NCBI GenBank assembly: GCA_050330975.1
Contig: JBHJHK010000193.1
Span: 1-9,352, forward strand
Direction of reading: 5' to 3'
From: JBHJHK01 sp050330975
GTDB taxonomy: Bacteria; Pseudomonadota; Gammaproteobacteria; Competibacterales; Competibacteraceae
DNA length: 9,352 nucleotides
Every line of letters starts with the position of its first letter. Positions within the stretch are counted from its first letter, which is position 1. The notes beneath the pieces are model-generated. The model was given only the letters and a program-made list of their open reading frames with translations, made no database searches and had not been told where the DNA came from. Shown in pieces: positions 1-7,400 of the stretch. The translations under genes were made by a program, and so were the position numbers.

Positions 1-58
<58 letters not shown>

Positions 59-59
59 A

Positions 60-2645
60 CAAGCGGGGCAAATCGCCTTTGAGGACCTCGATGGACTGTT
101 GATGGCCAAACCCTCCCCGGGCGGGGAGCTGTCGGCGGTGACCCATGGCGTCGATGGCTTTCCCCTGGCAGACCAAGATCCCCTCTTGGAGGCCCACCGC
201 ACGGTGGATGCCCTGTTGGCGAATCACAGCCCCAGGACCCGGCGGGGGCCAGCACCCAGGGGGCGACAGCCGGAGGTCAAACTCGAAGCCCAGCAGCACA
301 CCTTGTTGGACGTCCCAGGACGACCCCGCCTCCAGTTGCTCAAGGCGTTGCTCATCAGGGCCCTCTACAACCCCCCCACGGGGGGCGAACAGTATCAATA
401 CCATCGGCTGTGCTGTCAGCTAGTCGAACAACTGTTGGCAAAACACCGCCCCGTCTTCGCCGCGGGGGAGGACTTGGCCGACGTCACCGCCCTCCTAGGG
501 CGCCATGACAACCGCCTGGCCGAGCTCGACAGCCCGGCCGTGGCCAACGCGCTACTGGAAGCCGCAGCCTCGGCCCTGGACCGGGGCGTGGACGATGGTC
601 TGATGCTGGCCCTGGACGCTTGGTCCAAGCGGGGAGGCGGCCTCACCGCCGCCAACCAACGAACCCTTCAGGCCCTCCTCGAGCGCTGGCCCGAACCCAC
701 CTATATCCCCACCCTGGCCGATGACGACTGGGGTGTAGCGGTGATGGCCCACTGGCGGGCTTTAGATGCCCAAGATCAGAAGCACTGGCAGACCCTGTGG
801 GAACTGTGTCGCCATTCGGGCAACGCCGCCAAGGCCAGTCAAACCTTCCTGCGCCGGGCCAACGCTGCCGTCGATGGGTTGGGGCGCACCGTCGTCGGCC
901 ATACAGTGGGTTGTTGGGTGGACCTGGCGGCCACTCTCAAGCCCCAGCCGGTTTTTGCCGAGTGGGGTTACCTCCAGGGCTATCGCCTGTTGTGCCCCTA
1001 CAATCAGAATCTGTTGCGGGCTTTGCTGTGGCTTGTGCCCCAACTCCCCCTCGCCGACGGCCCGGTTCGGTTGGCGGCCCTCACCCGCGCTGCCCACGGC
1101 AAAATCAAGGGGTATGGCGCCCCGGGGATCCGCCTGGGCAATACTTGCTTGGGGGTGTTGGCGGAGCTGGGGAACGAAGGTGTGGCCCAGTTGATGGTCT
1201 TGCGCCGCCAGCTCAAAACCCCCCAGGTCCTCAAGCAGATCGACAAATGCATCGATCAGGCCGCCCAACAGCGGGGAGTGGACCGCCAGGTGGTGGAAGA
1301 CTTGGCCACCCCCCACCACGACCTGGTGGACGGCCAACGGCAGGTTGGGCTGGGGGAGCACCAGGCCAGGCTTGCCATCGAAGCCGATGGCCGGGGCAAG
1401 TTGTCCTTTTGGACCCACGACGGCAAGGCCCTCAAATCCGCCCCGGCGGCGGTCAAGCGGGACTACCCCGCCGACCTCAAGGCCCTCAAAGGGGCGGAGA
1501 AGGCCCTCCAGGGGACCCTGAGCGATCAAAAGGCTCGCCTAGAGGGTTTTTACCTGCAAAACCGACACCTCAGTGCCGGCCATTGGCGCCGGCACTTGCT
1601 GAACCACGGTCTGTTGGGGGTCTTGGTCAAACGGCTGATTTGGCGCCTTGGCTCAGGCGACAACCACCGAGACATCCTGTGGTACGACGGTGCCTGGCGG
1701 GATGCCACGGGCAACGCGGTGGCCATCCCCGACGACGATACCCCCATGGGCCTGTGGCACCCCCTCTACGCCTCGGTGGAGGCGGGCCAGCGCTGGCGGC
1801 AAGTGCTGGGGGATTTCGAGATCCGCCAACCCTTCAAGCAGGCCCACCGGGAGGTGTACCTCCTCACCGACTCCGAGGAGCGTACGGCCACCCATTCCCA
1901 CCGTTTCGCCGCCCACATTCTGCGCCAGCTCCAGTTCGACGCCCTGTCCAAGGGGCGGGGCTGGCGCTATCGGCTCATGGGGGGCTTTGACGGCGATTAC
2001 TTTCAGCCCCAGTTGACGCTACCGGCCTTTGACTTGGTGGCCGAATTCTGGGTGGACGTCCCCCCCCACAGCGGCCAGTCGGAGGCGGGGATTTTTCTCT
2101 ACCTCACCAGCGACCGGGTGCAGTTTTACACCCCCGACGACGCCACCCCTCTCCCCTTGGCCGCCATACCACCCTTGGTGTTTTCCGAGGTAATGCGGGA
2201 TGTGGATCTGTTCGTCGGCGTCGCCAGCATCGGCAACGATCCCCAGTGGCAACCCCAAGACGACCAGCCCCAATTTGAAGACTATTGGCACGACTACGCC
2301 TTTGGCGAGTTGTCCGCAATGGCCAAGACCCGGCGCGAGGTCCTAGGGGCGCTACTTCCCCAACTGAAAATCGCCCCCCGCTGCCGACTGGAGGGACGAT
2401 TTTTACACGTCGAGGGGACTTTACAGCGCTACAAGATCCACCTGGGGAGCAGCAACATTCTCATGGAGCCCGGGGAGCGGTATCTGTGTATTGTCCAGGG
2501 AGCCGACAGCAAGGCCGCCGGGGTATTTTTGCCCTTCGAGGGGGATCGCACGTTGGGATTGATCTTGAGCAAGGCCTTTTTGCTGGCGGAGGACCACAAA
2601 ATCAAGGATCCCTCCATCGTCAGCCAATGGCAGCCGACGCGTTGA
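60..2645 (+). CDS. DUF4132 domain-containing protein (YehI/MolR-like), 5'-truncated
   Basis: Cytoplasmic protein of the DUF4132 family, to which E. coli YehI and the MolR-like proteins belong; no biochemical activity is firmly established for the family. The frame is open to the window edge. Counting from the TTG at 99 there are 848 residues; family members are often 1000-1200, so the N-terminus is probably lost upstream of the poly-C tract. The ATG at 102 has no well-placed ribosome site. The first ~400 residues are helical and HEAT-like. The DUF4132 core follows, with a W-x-x-x-L-L-x-H segment and the motif LVKRLIW (~491-520), then QPFKQAHREVYLLT (~577-590) and a THSHRFAAH segment. The C-terminus (~690-845) matches DUF7737, with PPLVFSEVMRDVDLFVGVAS, a YAFGELS segment and IHLGSSNILM. 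Ends TGA at 2643-2645. Family assignment is from remembered motifs; function is unknown. Confidence 0.85.
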   Translation, partial: QAGQIAFEDLDGLLMAKPSPGGELSAVTHGVDGFPLADQDPLLEAHRTVDALLANHSPRTRRGPAPRGRQPEVKLEAQQHTLLDVPGRPRLQLLKALLIRALYNPPTGGEQYQYHRLCCQLVEQLLAKHRPVFAAGEDLADVTALLGRHDNRLAELDSPAVANALLEAAASALDRGVDDGLMLALDAWSKRGGGLTAANQRTLQALLERWPEPTYIPTLADDDWGVAVMAHWRALDAQDQKHWQTLWELCRHSGNAAKASQTFLRRANAAVDGLGRTVVGHTVGCWVDLAATLKPQPVFAEWGYLQGYRLLCPYNQNLLRALLWLVPQLPLADGPVRLAALTRAAHGKIKGYGAPGIRLGNTCLGVLAELGNEGVAQLMVLRRQLKTPQVLKQIDKCIDQAAQQRGVDRQVVEDLATPHHDLVDGQRQVGLGEHQARLAIEADGRGKLSFWTHDGKALKSAPAAVKRDYPADLKALKGAEKALQGTLSDQKARLEGFYLQNRHLSAGHWRRHLLNHGLLGVLVKRLIWRLGSGDNHRDILWYDGAWRDATGNAVAIPDDDTPMGLWHPLYASVEAGQRWRQVLGDFEIRQPFKQAHREVYLLTDSEERTATHSHRFAAHILRQLQFDALSKGRGWRYRLMGGFDGDYFQPQLTLPAFDLVAEFWVDVPPHSGQSEAGIFLYLTSDRVQFYTPDDATPLPLAAIPPLVFSEVMRDVDLFVGVASIGNDPQWQPQDDQPQFEDYWHDYAFGELSAMAKTRREVLGALLPQLKIAPRCRLEGRFLHVEGTLQRYKIHLGSSNILMEPGERYLCIVQGADSKAAGVFLPFEGDRTLGLILSKAFLLAEDHKIKDPSIVSQWQPTR

Positions 2646-2740
2646 GGGCATTCCCAGGGGCCGGCATCCACGGCCGAGGGTAGCGATAGCGATGTGTGCC
2701 AGGTGCCGTCGGTGCCCGGGCATCCCGGATGGCCCTTTGG

Positions 2741-3280
2741 TCAGTCGACGGTCTCCAGCACCCGCCGGGCCTCGGCGACAAAGGCGGCGGCCTCCTTGGG
2801 GGCGGGGATATTGCTGGCCATGGCCTCAATGGCATCATCGGCCGTCGGGGCGTCTTGGAGGGCATCATCGAAGAGCATTTTGGCCATGGGCCCCACCCGC
2901 TTGGTCAACAGCGCCCTGATCTGAGCCCCTTGGGCCTCGGTGAGGGACTTGCCAGAGGCGGTGGCCGCGTTTTCCCCGCCGAGGAGGTGGTGAAAAATGC
3001 CCTCGTTGGCGGGTAGGGTGTCGTCGAGCTTGCCGGTCGGCGAAGAGGTCACAAAACTCCCCTCACCACGACCCTCGTCCCGCCAGCGGTCGAGGGCATT
3101 TGAGCCACTGGCGTTGGCAAAGGCCACCCAGGTGATGCGCCCGGCGTCGATATCCATATGGGCAAAGACGTTGTTGGGCGTAAAGAGGATATAACGGCCC
3201 GTACGGCCGTCTCGACACAACTGGCGCAGTTCGTCCACTAACTGCGCCAGATTCTTTGGGGATCCGGAGGGGGTTGACAC
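2741..3280 (-). CDS. DUF4388/PATAN-like N-terminus with DUF8082-like C-terminus protein
   Basis: A 179-residue soluble protein with no signal peptide or membrane segment. Residues ~10-75 resemble the DUF4388/PATAN fold of two-component and gliding-type regulators: an LVDELRQL helix, then DGRTGRYILF, then AHMDIDAGRITWVAF, i.e. the typical TG-x-hydrophobic strand followed by a D/E-x-GRI strand and an alanine-rich turn. Residues ~112-178 resemble the small helical DUF8082 found at the end of bacterial signalling proteins and kinases: a VGPMAKMLFDDAL helix, then AIEAMASNIP, then a final AAAFVAEARRVL helix. A flexible segment (80-111) joins the two. The start is GTG (3278-3280, read on the minus strand), preceded by a weak GAGAG about 9 bases upstream. 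It converges on the DUF4132 gene with a 95-base gap, so the two are separate units. A signalling or adaptor role is inferred only from the domain types. Confidence 0.8.
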   Translation of the reverse strand: MSTPSGSPKNLAQLVDELRQLCRDGRTGRYILFTPNNVFAHMDIDAGRITWVAFANASGSNALDRWRDEGRGEGSFVTSSPTGKLDDTLPANEGIFHHLLGGENAATASGKSLTEAQGAQIRALLTKRVGPMAKMLFDDALQDAPTADDAIEAMASNIPAPKEAAAFVAEARRVLETVD

Positions 3281-3386
3281 AATGGTTGCTCTCGATGGCA
3301 GTGGGGGTTTGTATCGGTGCCATGGGGCGTCTGGCCATCGGTCTTCGGCAATGGGATGGTCCGGTCCGTGGGTCCGAGTCCATATG

Positions 3387-3415
3387 ATGATAGATCGCCC
3401 GCGGGAACGCTTGAA
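3387..3415 (-). promoter_or_regulatory. Candidate sigma70 promoter for the DUF4388-like gene
   Basis: On the minus strand, TTCAAG (plus-strand 3410-3415) is followed after exactly 17 bases by TATCAT (3387-3392). The -10 matches TATAAT at 5 of 6 positions; the -35 matches only 3 of 6. Transcription would start near 3380, giving a leader of about 100 bases before the GTG at 3280. This is pattern matching only. Confidence 0.3.
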
Positions 3416-3668
3416 TTGCCCTCGACGATGACTCTAGCAGCGGTTGTGAGATTTGAGGCGTAATTGGCGATAAAATAGCTCAAAGCGACGGATAAGGACA
3501 GCAAAAGGGACGACGCTAGAGGTCACCAGCTCAGCGGCTGCGCTTTCCCTGGCGAAGAGCCGTTGACTCACACCTCATGGATGTTCCAAGTCCCGGGGGA
3601 CGGAGCGATCGGCCCAAGCCGCTGCCAACGCGGAGCCCTCCACCCTCGGTGTGAACTAAAGCTCGTAT

Positions 3669-3673
3669 GGAGG
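3669..3673 (+). promoter_or_regulatory. Strong Shine-Dalgarno that fixes a GTG start
   Basis: GGAGG ends 6 bases before the GTG at 3680. The longer in-frame alternatives, TTG 3563 and ATG 3581, have no Shine-Dalgarno, and the residues they would add look non-coding. This makes GTG 3680 the preferred start. Confidence 0.75.
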
Positions 3674-3679
3674 CCAGCG

Positions 3680-4000
3680 GTGGGTAATGAACTCAAGGCA
3701 GGCGAAGTTTACTTCAAATTTTCCTACATCGGTGGCAGCTACCGACTGCCCCAGGTGGAAACCCTGGTTTACATCGGCAAGAACATCAACGGCGACGAAC
3801 AAGCCCAGGGCAAGGAACTCTACTACTTCCAAGGCGTCGAGTCGTTTGTTCGCTGCAGTCGCTTCGAAAACCTCAGTAAAGACGCCGACTACGCATCGGA
3901 CGTGGTCGGCCTTGAGGCCCCAGAGCTGACTCGGCTCATCCTCGACCCCCAAGGCCTCATCGAAGCCCTGTACCGCCACCTTCAGGGCGTCGACAGCTGA
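3680..4000 (+). CDS. Hypothetical protein, 106 residues
   Basis: I do not recognise this protein. With the GTG start it has 106 residues, no signal peptide, no membrane segment and one cysteine. The first half looks like beta strands rich in aromatics (EVYFKFSYIGG, then VETLVYIGKN, then ELYYFQGVESF). The second half is acidic and helical, ending LTRLILDPQGLIEALYRHLQ. The YIGKN and YYFQ segments look like the core of a small beta-sheet domain. Third codon positions favour G and C in this frame, supporting coding on this strand rather than on the overlapping minus-strand open frame (3656-4192). It lies between a divergent spacer and the c-di-GMP riboswitch region and has no obvious terminator, so read-through into the downstream leader is possible. 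The function is unknown. A start at 3581 or 3563 is a less likely alternative. Confidence 0.7.
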   Translation: MGNELKAGEVYFKFSYIGGSYRLPQVETLVYIGKNINGDEQAQGKELYYFQGVESFVRCSRFENLSKDADYASDVVGLEAPELTRLILDPQGLIEALYRHLQGVDS

Positions 4001-4104
4001 TCGCATCTCCGACCAAGTTTGCCAACCGACTCCTCTTTGATGGGTCTTGGCCCCCCCCGACGACAAACCCTGCCAAAGGCTCGGGAGAGCCAGGATCCAG
4101 CTGA

Positions 4105-4128
4105 TGACAAAAATTGTCACTTTGTGAC
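4105..4128. repeat. Two overlapping inverted repeats (operator-like)
   Basis: TGACAA-AAA-TTGTCA (4105-4119) is a perfect 6-base inverted repeat. It overlaps GTCAC-TTT-GTGAC (4116-4128), a perfect 5-base inverted repeat. They lie just upstream of the promoter candidates for the riboswitch leader. The geometry fits a dimeric regulator site; no specific regulator is recognised. The first could form an RNA hairpin but is too weak and lacks a T tract to be a terminator. Confidence 0.45.
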
Positions 4129-4133
4129 CTGTC

Positions 4134-4161
4134 TTGACAGCTCCTTCGAGGTGCCAATAAT
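4134..4161 (+). promoter_or_regulatory. Candidate sigma70 promoter upstream of riboswitch (distal)
   Basis: A perfect -35 TTGACA (4134-4139) is followed after 16 bases by AATAAT (4156-4161), which is 5 of 6 to TATAAT. Transcription would start near 4168, about 90 bases before the riboswitch aptamer. The -10 overlaps the first TTGACACT direct repeat. Confidence 0.5.
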
Positions 4162-4188
4162 TGACACTCTTGTACATTATTTGACACT
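4161..4188. repeat. TTGACACT direct repeat, 20-base period
   Basis: TTGACACT occurs at 4161-4168 and again at 4181-4188, start to start exactly 20 bases, close to two helical turns. A third TTGACA lies at 4134. The spacing would put both copies on the same DNA face, as for a regulator bound twice, although TTGACA is also the sigma70 -35 consensus. Confidence 0.5.
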
Positions 4189-4209
4189 TCATCTGACGTT
4201 GTGTTTAAG
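4181..4209 (+). promoter_or_regulatory. Candidate sigma70 promoter upstream of riboswitch (proximal)
   Basis: A perfect -35 TTGACA (4181-4186) is followed after exactly 17 bases by TTTAAG (4204-4209), which is 4 of 6 to TATAAT. The start would be near 4216, about 40 bases before the aptamer and about 258 bases before the ATG at 4474. It competes with the distal candidate at 4134; sequence alone does not decide between them. Confidence 0.5.
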
Positions 4210-4256
4210 TGCTGCAAACCAGTTCGCCACTGCAATATTCAATCGTTTAACAGCAC

Positions 4257-4343
4257 TGAAAAGGGCAACCCCAAGCGAAAGCTCGGGGGCGCAAAGTCAC
4301 CGGTCTAAAGGGTAGACATTACCCCACGACAGCGGGACTGCCA
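4257..4343 (+). promoter_or_regulatory. Cyclic di-GMP-I riboswitch aptamer (GEMM-I)
   Basis: RNA aptamer that binds cyclic di-GMP and controls the downstream gene. The order and spacing match the GEMM-I consensus. TGAAAAGGGCA opens it, with P1 formed by GGCA (4264-4267) and TGCC (4339-4342). The next hairpin is CCCC-A-AGC, GAAA tetraloop (4277-4280), GCT-C-GGGG. It is followed by the hallmark CGCAAAG (4290-4296). The last arm is CCGGTCTAAA, a GGGTA/TACCC hairpin (4310-4314 with 4320-4324), and GACAGCGGG. GTC (4303-4305) pairs with GAC (4328-4330) where V. cholerae Vc2 has GCC/GGU, a compensatory change. Aligned to Vc2, the ligand-contacting G20 is G (4264), which favours cyclic di-GMP over the A20 variants that prefer cyclic GMP-AMP. 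The intercalating A47 corresponds to A4293. Assignment is from the sequence and remembered consensus; no covariance model was run. Confidence 0.93.
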
Positions 4344-4473
4344 GGCTAGATATGGCCAGCGTAGAGACGAATTGGAGCGCCCGTCGCCGGATTGCTCTCC
4401 CATTCATCTGCTCGCCCTTGTTCGGTGTCCCTATAACGCCATCCATCGGTATCGGCAACTATAGAGACCCACC
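4344..4473 (+). other. Leader between riboswitch and start codon (expression platform)
   Basis: This is 130 bases between the aptamer and the ATG at 4474. I see no hairpin followed by a T tract, so simple intrinsic termination is not evident. A weak AGAGA (4463-4467) lies 6 bases before the ATG. A possible stem pairs GGAG (4374-4377) with a CTCTCC segment near 4396-4401. Control may be translational or Rho-dependent; whether the switch is ON or OFF cannot be read from the sequence. Confidence 0.4.
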
Positions 4474-7400
4474 ATGACCAGAAGTCCCATAGCCCCCGGG
4501 CACGCCCTACCAACCGAAGTCACCTTATCATTGCTGTGTGGCTCACCGTTTTTGTTGTCGTGTTTGTTGTCGAGCCTGTTACTCATTGCCCACCCCAGCC
4601 ACGTCGCCGCTCAAACGGCGCCCGGTTTGAGCGTCGAGGGTTTTACCCTCGTCGATCCTGTCACCAATCAGGATATCAAGCCCCTCGCCGAGGCCAGCGC
4701 CATCAGTCTCGGCGAGCTGAGCGGTAATCGGCTAAATATCCGCGCCGACGTCGGCGACGAATCCCTAGTGGAGAGTGTGCACTTCCACCTAGTTGGCCCG
4801 ACCCCGAGACAGTCCACGGAAAACGTGTCCGTCTACGCCCTGTTTGGCGACAGAAATGGCGACTATAACAATGGCCAACTCGCCCCTGGGGACTACACCG
4901 TCACCGCCACCCCCTACCCCCGGGACGATGCCACCGGCAGCGCCGGCACAGCCTTGACCATCGCCTTTAGGGTCGTCGACCCCGGCGACTTGGTCATTGA
5001 GGGCTTTACCCTGGTGGATCCTACCACCGACCAAGACGTGGGTCCTCTCCTGGAGCAAGGCACCATTTACTTGGGCGATCTGGGCAACGGCACACTCAAC
5101 ATCCGCGCCGACGTCGATGCCAGTGCCCCCATCGAGAGCGTGCGCTTTGACCTCAACGGTCCCAACAACAAACGCACCACCGAGAATCTTCCCGCCTATG
5201 CGCTGTTTGGCAACAACGGCAGCGACTACAACAACGGTACACTCAACCCCGGCCCTTACACCCTCACCGCCACGGCCCACGCCGAAGACCGGGCGACGGG
5301 TGGAGCCGGTACGCCGTTGACCATCAGTTTCACCGTGGCCATGGGCTCCGAATCCCAACCCGAGCCCAACCAGCCACCGGAGGCGAACTTCAGCGCCACG
5401 CCCCCGAGGGGCACGGCGCCCCTGTTGGTCTCCTTTGACGGCGGGGCTTCGCTGGACAGCGACGGCGATATCGTCAGCCACCAGTGGACCTTTGGCGACG
5501 GCGCCAGCGCTAGCGGTTCCTCTGTGAGCCACACCTACAACGCCGCCGGTAGCTACACGGCCACCCTGACGGTGACCGACGACGCGGGGGACACCGACAG
5601 TACAACCCAGACGATCCAGGTGGATACCCTCCCCGAACGGTTGACTCTGGCCTTGATTGATGCGGTCAACGACCGGAGTCTGGGTACCATCGCCGATGGG
5701 GACGACTTTGATCCCGCTGCCCTCGGGCTCACTCGCTTCACCGTCGAAGCCCTCGACCTGCCCAGCAACGCAGAGAGCGTGGTCTTTGAGCTCGACGGGC
5801 CCGTGAGCAAAAGGCAAACGGAGAATCGGACCCCCTATGTCCTCTTTGGCGATAACCGGGGCGACTATGCCGGCGGCAACCCAGAGGTGGGGGGCTATAC
5901 CCTAACCGCAGAGGCCTATAGTGGCCGCAATGGCAGTGGTAGCGTCGTCGCCGCCGAGACTGTGACCTTCAGCTTTACCCCAGCACAAGGTGGCACCGAG
6001 CCACCGAGCCCTGGGTTAGATGGCATTCAGTGGTCGACGTTGACCATGGCCAATGGTTATCCCCCGGGGCCTGAGGATATCATCGTTGTCGAACATGGCG
6101 ATCGCTTGGTGCTGGACGCCGCCATGGGTCATGGCCAAACCCAGGTCAAAGGTATCCTGGTATACGGCGAGTTTTGGGTGGAAGACGCTGGCGTCGATCT
6201 GGCCCTGCAGGCCGATTGGATACTGCTTGTCGATCACGGCCGCCTCCAAGTGGGAGAAAGAGATCAACCCTTTGCGAGCAAATTCACCCTCACACTGACT
6301 GGTGAGGAAACCGATCAGTTCTCACTACAATCGGTCATTGATGCGGATGAGAATTATCTCTCCACCGGTGGTGGCATATCTGGCGGTATGGATATGAACA
6401 TGGATCCTATGCACAACCATGGACATACCCCCGAGCACATCGAAGAGATGATGGGTGGAAGACACACATCCTTTATAATGGCAATGGGTGAAGATGCCGC
6501 CATTAGCATCCACACCGACGACGCGGGAAAACAAAGCTGGGCGCTGCTGGATCAAACCGTCAATGTTGGCGAAGACATCATCGTATTGAACAAATCCACA
6601 GGCTGGATCAGCGGTGATCGGATCGTCATTGCCTCTTCGGTGAGGGATTTAAATCAAGCCGAAGCTTTCACCATTGTGGATACTGAAAACGATGGCAAAA
6701 CCGTTGTTTTGGATCGCCCTGTCAACTTCAAACACTACGGCGAAATTGAAGAACACTCCAGAAACAACGGTGGACGCAGTTGGGTGCTAGATATGCGCGC
6801 CGAAGTGGGTCTATTGAGCCGGGATGTGATAATTCAAGGCGATGTCGAATACGACTACAGCAAGTCCCTAGCCGATCAAGAGGACCAATTTGGCGGCCAT
6901 ACCATGGTGATGCATGGTGCCGGGATGTATATATCCGGCTTGGAATTGCGATATATGGGTCAAGCGGGGGAACTCGGCAGCTATCCCATACATTGGCATA
7001 TGATCGGCGATGCGTCGGGTCAATACGTTGAACACTCATCTTCCCATCATACTTTCAACAAAGGCATGACCATTCACGGCACCCAATATGCGCGTATCGA
7101 AAATAACATTGTCTATGAGAACATTGGCCAAGGTTATTTTCTTGAGGATGGCACCGAGATTGGTAACCAATTCATCGACAATCTCGCCATCAATACCCGC
7201 AAACCCAAGACTCAAGCTGAAGCGACGGAGGGCATAGACTTTAGCAGTCCTTCCAACTTTTGGATTGAAAACGCCGAAAACACTTTCCATGGTAATCGAG
7301 CCGCCGGTTCTGAGAGCAAGGGGTTTTGGTTTGATCTAAGGGGCATGAACGGCCTGTCAAATTCTAGACAATATCGAGACGTCTTTGAGCAGTTTGCAAG

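Larger units (their letters stand above)
3281..3679. other. Divergent intergenic spacer, about 400 bases
   Basis: The spacer separates the minus-strand DUF4388-like gene from the plus-strand 106-residue gene. Open frames extend into it on both strands, but they show no convincing ribosome site, family motif or coding-type codon use. It contains an AT-richer patch around 3448-3480 and one plausible minus-strand promoter (3387-3415). No plus-strand promoter with acceptable -35/-10 spacing was found for the gene at 3680. Confidence 0.5.

Noticed and set aside
762..1529. 255-residue minus-strand open frame inside the DUF4132 gene
   Set aside because: It is the complement of a clear DUF4132 coding frame in high-GC DNA, with no ribosome site or family motif. 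The 397-residue plus-strand frame at 797-1990 is likewise a proline/glycine-rich shadow.
2718..2738. Hairpin GGGCAT / ATGGCCC followed by TTT as a terminator between the convergent genes
   Set aside because: The stem has a bulge and only three T follow; a second GC stem at 2659-2675 has no T tract. Neither is good enough to call.
3238..3504. 88-residue minus-strand frame with a hydrophobic start
   Set aside because: It has a TTG start without Shine-Dalgarno and overlaps the start of the DUF4388-like gene in another frame; the later part is proline-rich and non-coding in appearance.
4078..4091. GGCTC-GGGA-GAGCC hairpin as terminator of the 106-residue gene
   Set aside because: No T tract follows, and the stem is only 5 base pairs.
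3656..4192. 178-residue minus-strand open frame
   Set aside because: It overlaps the 106-residue plus-strand gene, which has a better ribosome site and codon bias; it also runs into the regulatory region.
4208..4257. AGTGCTG / CAGCACT 7-base inverted repeat flanking the riboswitch 5' side
   Set aside because: If transcription starts near 4216 the left arm is not in the RNA, and the 36-base loop makes it weak. It would matter only for the distal promoter.
4019..4315. 98-residue plus-strand open frame
   Set aside because: It runs across promoter elements and into the riboswitch aptamer; no ribosome site.
4789..5817. 342-residue minus-strand open frame
   Set aside because: It is antisense to the repeat and PKD region of the secreted protein, and its Gly/Val-rich composition is a mirror of that frame.
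6097..6106. GCGATCGC (HIP1) as evidence for a cyanobacterial source
   Set aside because: I noticed only one copy in the window; HIP1-rich cyanobacteria would be expected to have many.
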